From contig NZ_JACHMS010000001.1 in assembly GCF_014205055.1 (NCBI RefSeq), positions 6,944,001-7,008,000 on the forward strand: a stretch of DNA of 64,000 bases. Reading direction: 5' to 3'. Positions 24,416-33,986 of the stretch are shown here, piece by piece. Position 1 is the stretch's first letter. Every line of letters starts with the position of its first letter. The stretch is from Streptomyces luteogriseus. Its GTDB lineage: Bacteria > Actinomycetota > Actinomycetes > Streptomycetales > Streptomycetaceae. The notes under the pieces are model-generated. The model made no database searches and had not been told where the DNA came from. It saw only the letters and a program-made list of their open reading frames with translations. The position numbers and the translations under genes are program-made.

Positions 24416-25209
24416 CGCCCCCACCGGACGCCGCCGGGCTGCTCGCCCGGGGCGAACTGACCGTCCGCGGACGCATCCGTGAGGCCTCCAACGCCGCCCT
24501 GTACTGCACGGTGTCGTACGACGGCGAGGACGCGGCCTGCATCTACAAACCGGTCGCGGGGGAGCGGCCCCTGTGGGACTTCCCCGACGGGACGCTGGCC
24601 CAGCGCGAGGTCGCCGCGTACGAGGTCTCCGAGGCCACCGGCTGGGGCCTCGTGCCGCCCACCGTGCTGCGCGAGGGCCCCTACGGCGAGGGCATGTGCC
24701 AGCTGTGGGTCGAGGTGGCCCCCGAGGCGGAACTGCTCGCCCTGGTCGACGGCGAGGAACCCGAGCCGGGCTGGAAGGCGATCGGCTTCGCCGAGGTCGG
24801 TGAGGGACGCACCGCGCTGCTCGTGCACGCCGACGACGAACGGCTGCGGCGTCTGGCGGTCCTCGACGCGGTCATCAACAACGCCGACCGCAAGGGCGGG
24901 CACCTGCTGCCCACCGGCGAAGGACGGCTGTACGGCATCGACCACGGGGTCACGTTCAACGCCGAGAACAAGCTGCGGACCCTGCTGTGGGGCTGGGCGG
25001 GGGAGGCCCTCACCGAGGAGGCCGTCGACGTCCTCGAAGGCCTCAGGAAGGGCCTGGCCGAGGGCGGGCCGCTCGCCGCCCGGCTGGAACCGCTGATCAC
25101 CGGCGCCGAGATCGACGCCACCCGCGCGCGGGTCGGCGCCCTGCTCGCCTCGGGCACCCACCCGGAGCCGAGCGGGGAGTGGCCGGCGATCCCCTGGCCG
25201 CCCGTGTAG
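24379..25209 (+). CDS. SCO1664-family protein with PI3/PI4-kinase-like (HipA-like) fold
   Basis: A 276-residue protein of the family named after S. coelicolor SCO1664 (TIGR03843). Kinase-like elements are intact: a Lys in ACIYKPVAGERPLWDFPDGT that could bind ATP, the Glu helix (REVAAYEVSEATGWGLVPPT), a catalytic loop NNADRKGGH with preceding LAVLDAV, and an IDHG motif in the position of DFG. It starts with ATG 24379 after GGAAGGA inside the DUF3090 gene. Function is unknown; phosphorylation of a small molecule or protein is an inference. mshC follows after 95 bases. Confidence 0.82.
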   Translation: MSAPERIPPRSVTPPPDAAGLLARGELTVRGRIREASNAALYCTVSYDGEDAACIYKPVAGERPLWDFPDGTLAQREVAAYEVSEATGWGLVPPTVLREGPYGEGMCQLWVEVAPEAELLALVDGEEPEPGWKAIGFAEVGEGRTALLVHADDERLRRLAVLDAVINNADRKGGHLLPTGEGRLYGIDHGVTFNAENKLRTLLWGWAGEALTEEAVDVLEGLRKGLAEGGPLAARLEPLITGAEIDATRARVGALLASGTHPEPSGEWPAIPWPPV

Positions 25210-25292
25210 CAGCACAGGCACCCGGAACACCGCAAGAGCGCCTTCTCGGCCGTCCGGCCCGCTCCCATTCGTATATGGAACTTCAGTCCGGT

Positions 25293-25298
25293 TAGGCT
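25293..25298 (+). promoter_or_regulatory. Probable leaderless promoter -10 of mshC
   Basis: TAGGCT ends six bases before the mshC ATG, with no Shine-Dalgarno sequence between. Transcription would start at or next to the ATG. No clear -35 is seen. Confidence 0.45.
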
Positions 25299-25304
25299 CA
25301 TGGC

Positions 25305-26534
25305 ATGCATGCCTGGCCCGCTTCCGAGGTCCCCGCCCTGCCTGGTCAGGGCCGCGACCTGAGGATCCACGACACCGCGACCGGCGGCCTCGTCACCCTC
25401 GACCCCGGTCCCGTCGCCCGTATCTACGTCTGTGGCATCACCCCGTACGACGCCACACACCTGGGACACGCGGCGACCTACAACGCGTTCGACCTCGTGC
25501 AGCGCGTGTGGCTCGACACCAAGCGGCAGGTTCACTACGTCCAGAACGTCACCGACGTCGACGACCCCCTCCTGGAGCGGGCCCAGCGCGACGGCATCGA
25601 CTGGGCCGCCCTCGCCGAGAAGGAGACGGCCCTCTTCCGCGAGGACATGACGGCCCTGCGGATGCTGCCGCCGCGGCAGTACATAGGCGCCGTCGAGGCC
25701 ATACCCGGCATCGTCCCGCTCGTCGAGCGGCTCCGGGACGTCGGCGCGGCCTACGAACTGGAGGGGGACGTCTACTTCTCCGTCGAGTCCGACCCGCACT
25801 TCGGCAAGGTCTCGAACCTCGACGCCGCGGCGATGCGACTGCTGTCCGCCGAGCGCGGCGGCGACCCGGACCGCCCGGGCAAGAAGAACCCGCTCGACCC
25901 GATGCTGTGGATGGCGGCCCGTGAGGGCGAGCCCAGCTGGGACGGCGGATCGCTCGGGCGCGGACGCCCCGGCTGGCACATCGAGTGTGTCGCCATCGCC
26001 CTCGACCACCTCGGCATGGGCTTCGACATCCAGGGCGGCGGCTCCGACCTCGCCTTCCCGCACCACGAGATGGGCGCCTCGCACGCCCAGGCCCTCACCG
26101 GCGAGTTCCCCATGGCCAAGGCGTATGTGCACGCCGGCATGGTCGCCCTGGACGGCGAGAAGATGTCCAAGTCCAAGGGCAACCTGGTCTTCGTGTCCAA
26201 ACTCCGGCACGACGGCGTCGACCCGGCCGCCATCCGGCTCGCGCTGCTCGCCCACCACTACCGCGCCGACTGGGAGTACACCGACCAGGTCCTTCAGGAC
26301 GCCGTCGAGCGGCTCGGCCGCTGGCGGGCCGCCGTGTCCCGGCCCGACGGACCGCCGGCGGAGGCGGTCGTCGACGAGATCCGCGAGGCCCTCGCGAACG
26401 ACCTGGACGCCCCGGCCGCACTCACCGCGGTCGACCGCTGGGCCGCACTCCAGGAGCGGAGCGGCGGCACCGACATCGGCGCGCCCGGGGTGGTCTCCCG
26501 GGCGGTGGACGCGCTGCTGGGTGTGGCGCTGTAG
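25305..26534 (+). CDS. mshC: L-cysteine:1D-myo-inositol 2-amino-2-deoxy-alpha-D-glucopyranoside ligase
   Basis: A 409-residue homologue of cysteinyl-tRNA synthetase lacking the anticodon-binding domain, the hallmark of MshC. It shows YVCGITPYDATHLGHAATYN with the HxGH signature (HLGH), zinc-site residues (Cys in YVCGIT; GWHIECVAIA; PHHEMG) and the KMSKS loop GEKMSKSKGN. It adenylates cysteine and joins it to GlcN-Ins, the penultimate step of mycothiol synthesis. The length fits the family. It follows the phosphatase/DUF3090/kinase-fold genes and is convergent with a PAC2 gene. Confidence 0.96.
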   Translation: MHAWPASEVPALPGQGRDLRIHDTATGGLVTLDPGPVARIYVCGITPYDATHLGHAATYNAFDLVQRVWLDTKRQVHYVQNVTDVDDPLLERAQRDGIDWAALAEKETALFREDMTALRMLPPRQYIGAVEAIPGIVPLVERLRDVGAAYELEGDVYFSVESDPHFGKVSNLDAAAMRLLSAERGGDPDRPGKKNPLDPMLWMAAREGEPSWDGGSLGRGRPGWHIECVAIALDHLGMGFDIQGGGSDLAFPHHEMGASHAQALTGEFPMAKAYVHAGMVALDGEKMSKSKGNLVFVSKLRHDGVDPAAIRLALLAHHYRADWEYTDQVLQDAVERLGRWRAAVSRPDGPPAEAVVDEIREALANDLDAPAALTAVDRWAALQERSGGTDIGAPGVVSRAVDALLGVAL

Positions 26535-26569
26535 CCCACAGGCACACAGCTGTAGCCCACAGGCACACA
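26528..26569 (+). repeat. 21-bp exact tandem duplication across the mshC stop codon
   Basis: The 21 bases at 26528-26548, which include the mshC TAG stop, are repeated exactly at 26549-26569. Because 21 is a multiple of three, the copy keeps a second in-frame TAG. Confidence 0.9.
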
Positions 26570-26602
26570 GAGGGGCGTCTCCCGGCCGGGAGACGCCCCT
26601 CT
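26569..26602. terminator. Bidirectional terminator between mshC and the PAC2 gene
   Basis: A perfect 34-base palindrome (two 17-base arms starting AGAGGGGCGTCTCCCGG) lies between the convergent genes, 21 bases before the PAC2 stop. Confidence 0.85.
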
Positions 26603-26622
26603 GACCTGTTGGTGCCGTGTCC

Positions 26623-27606
26623 TCAGTCGTCCGACGACTCGTCGTCGTCCGTGCCCGGCTTGGGCGGCTTCGGCGGGCGGGTGCGGCCGCTGGGGTTGTC
26701 CCGCAGGTACGACGTGCTGTCGCTGCCGTCGGCCGTGGCGTGGCCACCGGGCGCGGGCGGTCCGCCGCCGTCGTGGCGCCGCAGATAGCGCTCGAACTCC
26801 CGGGCGATGGCCTCGCCGGACGCCTCCGGCAGCTCGGCGGTGTCCCGGGCCTCCTCCAGCGACTGGACGTACTCGGCGACCTCGCTGTCCTCGGCGGCCA
26901 GCTGGTCCACGCCGACCTGCCAGGCGCGCGCGTCCTCGGGCAGCTCGCCCAGCGGGATCCGCACGTCGATCAGGTCCTCCAGGCGGTTCAGCAGGGCCAG
27001 CGTGGCCTTCGGGTTCGGCGGCTGCGACACGTAGTGCGGCACCGCCGCCCAGAGCGAGACGGCCGGGACGCCCGCGTGCGTGCACGCCTCCTGGAGGACG
27101 CCGACGATGCCCGTGGGGCCCTCGTACTTGGTCTCCTCCAAGTCCATGCGGCGGGCCAGGTCCGGGTCGGACGTGGTGCCGCTGATCGGAACCGGACGGG
27201 TGTGCGGGGTGTCGCCGAGCAGGGCGCCCAGGACCACGACCAGTTCCACGCCCAGTTCGTGCGCGAAGCCGAGCAGTTCGTTGCAGAACGACCGCCACCG
27301 CATGGACGGTTCGATGCCCCTCACGAGGACCAGGTCGCGCGGCTTCTCGCCGCCGACCCGGACCACCGACAGCCTGGTCGTGGGCCAGGTGATCTTGCGG
27401 ACGCCCGCTTCCATGAACACCGTGGGGCGGTTCACCTGGAAGTCGTAGTAGTCCTCGGCATCCAGCGCCGCGAAGACCTCGCCCTTCCATTCCCTGTCCA
27501 GATGCGCGACCGCGGTGGAGGCGGCGTCGCCGGCGTCGTTCCAGCCCTCGAACGCGGCCACCATGACCGGGTCGACCAGCTCGGGAACCCCCTCGAGCTC
27601 GATCAC
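26623..27606 (-). CDS. PAC2 family protein
   Basis: A 327-residue PAC2-domain protein (proteasome assembly chaperone-like fold). Typical segments are VMVAAFEGWNDAGDAAS near the start, DYYDFQVNRPTV, GIEPSMRWRSFCNEL, and GLLGDTPHTRP-like text in VLGALLGDTPHTRPVPISGT. The C-terminal 45 residues are Gly/Pro/Asp-rich and likely disordered. I start at GTG 27606 (VIELEGVP) because AAGGAGG lies seven bases upstream; the longer frame starts 12 codons earlier without such a site. Function in bacteria is unknown. The gene neighbours mshC, as also remembered for mycobacteria. Confidence 0.85.
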   Translation of the reverse strand: MIELEGVPELVDPVMVAAFEGWNDAGDAASTAVAHLDREWKGEVFAALDAEDYYDFQVNRPTVFMEAGVRKITWPTTRLSVVRVGGEKPRDLVLVRGIEPSMRWRSFCNELLGFAHELGVELVVVLGALLGDTPHTRPVPISGTTSDPDLARRMDLEETKYEGPTGIVGVLQEACTHAGVPAVSLWAAVPHYVSQPPNPKATLALLNRLEDLIDVRIPLGELPEDARAWQVGVDQLAAEDSEVAEYVQSLEEARDTAELPEASGEAIAREFERYLRRHDGGGPPAPGGHATADGSDSTSYLRDNPSGRTRPPKPPKPGTDDDESSDD

Positions 27607-27676
27607 CCAGCGCCTCCTTCCGACGTGCCCTCGCTTGACCACCCAACCTTACGGCGTGCCGCGGGGGCGCCCGCAG

Positions 27677-27691
27677 CCCCCTCGCAGGGGG
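27677..27691 (-). terminator. Small hairpin downstream of the FadR-type regulator
   Basis: CCCCCT-CGC-AGGGGG forms a compact hairpin between the regulator stop and the PAC2 start. It could be a weak terminator. Confidence 0.35.
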
Positions 27692-27764
27692 AGTGCCCCC
27701 ATCACTGCCCCGCGATCCGCCCCCGAACACCCCGGGTTCGTCCGGGCGGTCCGTGAGGCCCTGG

Positions 27765-28436
27765 TCACAGCGTGGAGCGCAGCCACTGCTCCACACTCGC
27801 GATGTGCACGGTCGCCCACGAGCGGGCGGCCTCGGCGTCCCGGTCGCGCAGGGCGGCGAGGATCGCACGGTGCTCGCGCAGGGTGCGGGCGACGGCGTCC
27901 TCCTGTGTGAGGCCGCGCCAGATGCGGGCCCGGGTGGTGGGACCCGAAAGACCGTCGAGCAGCGAGCACAGCACGGAGTTGCCCGAGCTGTGCACGATGC
28001 CCCGGTGGAACTCCAGGTCACAGGCGACCAGATCCTCCACCGACGGGTTCTCGCCGAGCCTGTCCAGCTGGGCCGTCAGCGCGTCCAGTTGCTGCTCGCT
28101 GATCCGCACGGCCGCCATCGCGGTCGCCGCCGGCTCCAGGATGCGGCGTACGGCGAGGAACTCCAGGACCGTGTCGTCGCGGTGGAAGTCGACGACGAAG
28201 CTCATTGCCTCCAGCAGGAGTTGCGGGTCGAGGCTGGTGACGTACGTGCCGTCGCCCTGCCGTACGTCCAGGATCCGGATGAGCGACAGGGCGCGCACCG
28301 CCTCCCGCAGGGAGTTGCGGGACAGCCCGAGGCCGGCGGCGAGTTCGCTCTCCTTGGGCAGCCGGTCGCCCGGACCCAGCGCGCCGGAGACGATCATTCC
28401 CTTGATCTTCTCGATCGCCTCGTCGGTGACTGCCAT
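27765..28436 (-). CDS. FadR-type GntR-family transcriptional regulator
   Basis: A 223-residue regulator. The N-terminal winged helix (ELAAGLGLSRNSLREAVRAL, residues 31-50) is followed by an FCD domain with metal-binding residues in CDLEFHRGIVHSSGN and HIASVEQW. It is on the same strand as the glpFKD operon but separated by a terminator, so it probably has its own transcript. Its target is unknown; self-regulation or control of a carbon source gene elsewhere is plausible. ATG start at 28434-28436. Confidence 0.85.
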   Translation of the reverse strand: MAVTDEAIEKIKGMIVSGALGPGDRLPKESELAAGLGLSRNSLREAVRALSLIRILDVRQGDGTYVTSLDPQLLLEAMSFVVDFHRDDTVLEFLAVRRILEPAATAMAAVRISEQQLDALTAQLDRLGENPSVEDLVACDLEFHRGIVHSSGNSVLCSLLDGLSGPTTRARIWRGLTQEDAVARTLREHRAILAALRDRDAEAARSWATVHIASVEQWLRSTL

Positions 28437-28500
28437 GGCCGGCCTCCCAGTGCGTTCAAGACCTCCGACGTATCAGGTCATTATGCGGGCACGGGAACGC

Positions 28501-28538
28501 GGAAGGGGCGGCTCCGTCGGCGTGGAACCGCCCCTTCC
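28501..28538 (-). terminator. Terminator of the glycerol operon
   Basis: GGAAGGGGCGG pairs perfectly with CCGCCCCTTCC across a 16-base loop, just after the glpD stop on the minus strand. Confidence 0.7.
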
Positions 28539-28563
28539 GGATCGGGATCCCCCGTACCCGTAC

Positions 28564-30180
28564 CTACTTCTTGTCGAGCAGGTCCTGCACCTTGGCGCGG
28601 ACGTCGTCCGTGGCGAGGCCGCGGATCGTCAGCGTCGTGCGGCGGCGCAGCACGTCGTCCTGCGTCTCGGCCCACTCGTGGTCCCGGGCCCAGACGACCT
28701 GCGCCCAGATCTCCGGGGCGTCGGGGTGGACGCGCTCGGCGAGCTCGGGGCTCTCGTTGGCCATGCGGGCGATGTCGAAGGCCAGCGAGCCGTAGTGCGT
28801 GGCCAGGTGCCTGGCCGTGTCGGCCGCCATGCGCGGGCCGGGCGCCGGCCGGTCGGTGAGCAGCCGGTGGGCGACCGCGCGCGGGTTGGCGATGCCGGGC
28901 AGCGGCAGCTTCTTCGGCAGGGCGCTGATCGGCTCGAAGTCGTCGCCCAGCGGGTGGCCCGGCAGCGTCTCCAGCTTCTTCATGATGGTGCGGCCGATGT
29001 GGCGGAAGGTGGTCCACTTGCCGCCCGCGACCGACAGCATGCCGCCCCGGCCCTCGGTCACCACCGTCTCGCGCTTGGCCTTGGCGGTGTCGCCGGGGCC
29101 GCCCGGCAGCACGCGCAGGCCGGCGAAGGAGTACGTGATGAGGTCGCGGCTCAGCTGCTGGTCGCGGACCGAGAAGGCGGCCTCGTCGAGGATCTGGGTT
29201 ATGTCCTGCTCGGTGACCGAGACGTCCGCCGGGTCGCCCTCGAACACCTCGTCGGTGGTGCCGAGCAGCAGCATGTCCTCCCAGGGGAGGGCGAAGGTGA
29301 TGCGGTACTTGTCGATCGGGGTGGCGAGCGCGGCCTTCCAGGGGGAGGTGCGCTTGAGGACCAGGTGCGCGCCCTTCGACAGACGGATGGACGGCGCCGC
29401 GTTCGGGTTCTCCATCCTGCGCAGGTGGTCGACCCACGGGCCGGTCGCGTTGAGCACGAGACGGGCACTGACGCCGAACTCGTCGCCGGACAGGCGGTCC
29501 TTCAGCTCGGCGCCGGTGACACGGCCCTGCGTGAAGCGAAGACCCGTCACCTCGGCGTGGTTCAGGACGACCGCGCCCGCCTCGACGGCCCCGCGGACCG
29601 TCATCAGCGCCATGCGGGCGTCGTTCATCTGGTCGTCGCCGTACACGGCCACGGCCTTGAGGTTCTCGGTGCGCAGCTCGGGCACGTCCTGCGCGGCCTT
29701 GGCCGGCGACAGCAGGTGCCCGACGCCGTCACCGAACGCGGAGAGCGCGGAGTAGGCGAAGACGCCCGCGCCGAGCTTCGCCGCGCCGTGCGGCCCGCCC
29801 TTGTACACGGGGAGGTAGAACGTGAGCGGGTTCGCCAGGTGGGGAGCCACCTGGCGGGAGACCGCACGGCGCTCGAAGTGGTTCTCCGCCACCAGCTTCA
29901 CCGCGCCGGTCTGCAGGTAGCGCAGACCGCCGTGGAGCAGCTTGGAGGAGGCGGAGGACGTGGCGCCGGCGAAGTCGCCGGCGTCCACCAGAGCCACCCT
30001 GAGGCCGGACTGCGCGGCGTGCCAGGCGGTGGAGATGCCCAGGATGCCGCCGCCGATCACGAGAAGGTCGTACGACGCCTTGGAGAGCTGCTCCCTGGTC
30101 TCGGCTCGGCTCGGGTTCGAGCCGGAGGCCGGGTGCGTCCCCAGGGCAGGCACGGACTGCAGGGTGGACTTGGTGGTCAT
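28564..30180 (-). CDS. glpD: Aerobic glycerol-3-phosphate dehydrogenase (FAD)
   Basis: A 538-residue flavoprotein. The FAD dinucleotide fold is YDLLVIGGGILGISTAWHAA near residue 38, followed by the family motif SSASSKLLHGGLRYLQTGA (cf. GlpD signature) and VLNATGPWVDHL. The C-terminal domain carries several His/Arg residues. It oxidises glycerol 3-phosphate to dihydroxyacetone phosphate at the membrane, passing electrons to quinone. It is third in the glpF-glpK-glpD operon, eight bases after glpK, and corresponds to gylB of S. coelicolor. Confidence 0.95.
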   Translation of the reverse strand: MTTKSTLQSVPALGTHPASGSNPSRAETREQLSKASYDLLVIGGGILGISTAWHAAQSGLRVALVDAGDFAGATSSASSKLLHGGLRYLQTGAVKLVAENHFERRAVSRQVAPHLANPLTFYLPVYKGGPHGAAKLGAGVFAYSALSAFGDGVGHLLSPAKAAQDVPELRTENLKAVAVYGDDQMNDARMALMTVRGAVEAGAVVLNHAEVTGLRFTQGRVTGAELKDRLSGDEFGVSARLVLNATGPWVDHLRRMENPNAAPSIRLSKGAHLVLKRTSPWKAALATPIDKYRITFALPWEDMLLLGTTDEVFEGDPADVSVTEQDITQILDEAAFSVRDQQLSRDLITYSFAGLRVLPGGPGDTAKAKRETVVTEGRGGMLSVAGGKWTTFRHIGRTIMKKLETLPGHPLGDDFEPISALPKKLPLPGIANPRAVAHRLLTDRPAPGPRMAADTARHLATHYGSLAFDIARMANESPELAERVHPDAPEIWAQVVWARDHEWAETQDDVLRRRTTLTIRGLATDDVRAKVQDLLDKK

Positions 30181-30188
30181 GCTGTTTC

Positions 30189-31727
<1,539 letters not shown>

Positions 31728-31812
31728 TGTGTCTCCTGGAAAGTTCCGTGTTTATGGGGCTTTACGTACGGCGCGTGCCGAGAGTTTCGCGAAGCGGCGG
31801 TAAATGCCGCTC

Positions 31813-32607
31813 CTAGGCGAACGCGACGTTGTAGATGCCTGCGGCGATGGCCCCGCCGATCAGCGGGCCGACCACCGGAACCCAGGCGTAGCCCCAGTCG
31901 GAGCCGCCCTTGTTGGGCAGGGGCAGCAGGGCGTGCACGATGCGCGGACCGAGGTCACGGGCCGGGTTGATCGCATACCCCGTCGGACCGCCGAGCGACA
32001 GGCCGATGGAGACCACGACGAGCGCGGTGATCAGGGCGCCCAGGTTGCCCAGGCCGTTGCCCTTGTCGTTCAGGCCCTGGGTGAGCACGGCGAGCACCAG
32101 CACGATGGTGCCGATGACCTCCGTCGCGATGTTCTGCCAGGCGACACGGACCTCGGGGCCGGTGGAGAAGACGCCCAGCACGGGGCCGGCGCCCTTCTCC
32201 TGGGCCTCGACGGCCTTGACCTTGGTGTCCTGCGCACCCGGACCGCCGACTATCTCGCGGTCGGTGAGGTGCGCGTGGAACTGACCGTAGTAAGCGATCC
32301 AGACCAGGGCCGCGCCGATCATGGCGCCGAGGATCTGGCCGGCCCAGTAGACCGGGACGTTCTTCCAGTCGCCGTCCTTGATCGCGAGGGCGAGGGTGAC
32401 GGCCGGGTTCAGATGGGCGCCGGAGAGCGGCGCCGAGGTGTAGACGGCCGTGAGCACAGCGAAGCCCCACCCGAAGGTGATGGCGAGCCAGCCGGCGTTA
32501 CGTGCCTTGGAGGCCTTCAGCGTGACGGCGGCACAGACGCCGCCGCCGAGGAGGATGAGTATGGCGGTACCGATGGTCTCGCCGATGAAGATGTCGGAGC
32601 TGGACAC
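31813..32607 (-). CDS. glpF: Glycerol uptake facilitator (MIP family)
   Basis: A 264-residue aquaglyceroporin with six transmembrane helices and the two NPA loops, SGAHLNPAVTLALAIKDGDW and YAINPARDLGPR. The Asp after the second NPA (NPARDLG) marks the glycerol-conducting subgroup. I start at GTG 32605-32607 because AAAGGAG lies six bases upstream; an upstream ATG adds about 30 residues that do not fit. First gene of the gyl operon. Candidate GylR palindromes lie in the 262-base upstream region. Confidence 0.93.
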   Translation of the reverse strand: MSSSDIFIGETIGTAILILLGGGVCAAVTLKASKARNAGWLAITFGWGFAVLTAVYTSAPLSGAHLNPAVTLALAIKDGDWKNVPVYWAGQILGAMIGAALVWIAYYGQFHAHLTDREIVGGPGAQDTKVKAVEAQEKGAGPVLGVFSTGPEVRVAWQNIATEVIGTIVLVLAVLTQGLNDKGNGLGNLGALITALVVVSIGLSLGGPTGYAINPARDLGPRIVHALLPLPNKGGSDWGYAWVPVVGPLIGGAIAAGIYNVAFA

Positions 32608-32663
32608 CCGCGACTCCTTTGTCCTACGTCCAGGGAAGTTCGATACCGGCCTGGCGTTGTCAC

Positions 32664-32764
32664 ACTCTAGCGCGTATTGCCGGTAGCTGTTCGACAATGT
32701 CGACCGATGGACGGGAGTCTTGCTTCGGCGTTACGAGCACGTCAAGGGCTGTGTTGTCGAAAAT
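32664..32764 (-). promoter_or_regulatory. glpF promoter region with candidate GylR operators
   Basis: TCGACAATGTCGA (32691-32703) is a perfect 6-1-6 palindrome within TTCGACAATGTCGAC. A half site TTCGACAA lies at 32754-32761 on the minus strand. A TAGAGT -10 candidate for glpF is at 32664-32669, minus strand, and a TTGACG -35-like element lies farther upstream. The palindrome matches the one at the gylR promoter. Confidence 0.55.
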
Positions 32765-32869
32765 ACGATCGTTACTGATCGCCGCGGTCCCAAGGATCTT
32801 TGCCGCAGGTGAGCGCGGACATGCCGAGAACCGGGACGCCGTACGGCGCCCCGGTCCGCTCGTGTGCCG

Positions 32870-33634
32870 TCAGAACCGCCCGGCGCCCAGGTCCCGCGAG
32901 ACCGCGCGGGCGCAGTCCCGAACCGCCGCGATCAGCTCCGGCCGCAGCTCGCCGTCCCGGCACAGCCGCTCCACGGCGCCGGTGATGCCGACCGCGCCGA
33001 CCGGCATGCGCCGCCGGTCGTGGATGGGGGCGGCGAGGGAGGCCACGCCCTCCCAGGTCTCCTCCACGTCCGCCGCGTACCCCCGCGCCCGCGTGACGTC
33101 GAGGATGTGCTCGAAGCCCTCCGGCTCGCACACGGTCCGGTCGGTGAACGCCTTGCGGTCGGCCTCCAGCGCCTCGCTGTGCGCCACCGGGTCGTAGGCG
33201 GACAGGACCTTGCCCAGGGCCGTGGAGTGCAGCGGCTGCATGGCCCCGATCTCCAGCACCTGCCGGCTGTCGTCGGGCCGGAAGACGTGGTGCACGATCA
33301 GCACGCCCTGCTGGTGCAGCACACCCAGATAGACGCTCTCGCCGCTGGAGCGGGCCAGGTCGTCGGCCCACACCAGGGCGCGTGCCCGCAGCTCGTGCAC
33401 ATCGAGGTAGGTGGTGCCCAGGCGCAGCAGCTCGGCGCCCAGCTGGTAGCGCCCGGAGGCGTCGTCCTGCTCCACGAAGCCCTCCTGCTGGAGGGTGCGC
33501 AGGATGCCGTGGGCGGTGCCTTTGGCCAGGCCCAGCGACGAGGCGATGTCCGACAGGCCGAGCCGCCGCTCGCCGCCAGCCAGCAGTCGCAGCATCGCGG
33601 CCGCCCGCTCGAGCGACTGGATGTTCCGTGCCAT
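32870..33634 (-). CDS. gylR: IclR-family regulator of glycerol operon
   Basis: A 254-residue IclR protein. The N-terminal helix-turn-helix is LGLSDIASSLGLAKGTAHGI (residues 24-43), and the C-terminal effector domain contains QPLHSTALGKVLSAYDP and ARGYAADVEETWEGVASLAA. It lies directly upstream of glpFKD on the same strand, the order of gylR-gylCAB in S. coelicolor, where GylR represses the operon until glycerol or glycerol-3-phosphate is present. The start ATG at 33632-33634 (MARNIQSLERAAA) matches the family. A palindrome at 33689-33703 overlaps its promoter. Confidence 0.93.
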   Translation of the reverse strand: MARNIQSLERAAAMLRLLAGGERRLGLSDIASSLGLAKGTAHGILRTLQQEGFVEQDDASGRYQLGAELLRLGTTYLDVHELRARALVWADDLARSSGESVYLGVLHQQGVLIVHHVFRPDDSRQVLEIGAMQPLHSTALGKVLSAYDPVAHSEALEADRKAFTDRTVCEPEGFEHILDVTRARGYAADVEETWEGVASLAAPIHDRRRMPVGAVGITGAVERLCRDGELRPELIAAVRDCARAVSRDLGAGRF

Positions 33635-33688
33635 CGCCGTCCTGCCTCCGTCCCCTTCGACCGCCGACAAGCGGCACCACAGCCCTCG

Positions 33689-33708
33689 TTCGGCAATGTC
33701 GAACACTA
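33689..33708 (-). promoter_or_regulatory. gylR promoter with autoregulatory operator candidate
   Basis: TTCGGCAATGTCGAA at 33689-33703 is a near-perfect 7-1-7 palindrome that resembles the glpF operator (TTCGACAATGTCGAC). It directly follows a TAGTGT -10 candidate (33703-33708, minus strand), so bound GylR would block its own promoter. Confidence 0.6.
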
Positions 33709-33780
33709 CCGGTCGATGCCGACCTCTCGCTAATGGCAGGTCGCCATTTTTCAGCCACCGGTGGCCGATCCGTCACCCGG

Positions 33781-33855
33781 CGGCCGATCCGGCACCGCCT
33801 CGGTCCGGCCGATCCGGCACCGCCTCGGTCCGGCCGATCCGGCACCACCTCAGTC
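33781..33855 (+). repeat. Three 25-bp tandem repeats upstream of metH
   Basis: Two identical 25-base units (33781-33805 and 33806-33830) and a third with two changes (33831-33855) lie 130-205 bases before metH. A degraded partial copy precedes them at about 33762. Each unit contains CCGATCCGGCACC. They may be a binding array or simple slippage products. Confidence 0.85.
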
Positions 33856-33986
33856 CGCCCCGTGGACGTGCTGCCCATCCAAGCCCACTCCCGGTTACGC
33901 TGGCGCGGTGCGCCCATCCCGGATGCCCTCCGGCTGTCCGGGAAGCCGCAAAGCCGACAGCCGTCGCATCCGAGGGAGCCCTTTTC

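Noticed and set aside
33781..33855. Tandem repeats as a CRISPR array
   Set aside because: The units are adjacent without spacers and no cas genes are present.
33740..33986. Possible cobalamin riboswitch before metH
   Set aside because: I looked for the B12-box and conserved helices and did not find them; the region instead holds tandem repeats and a gylR promoter. A covariance-model scan would decide.
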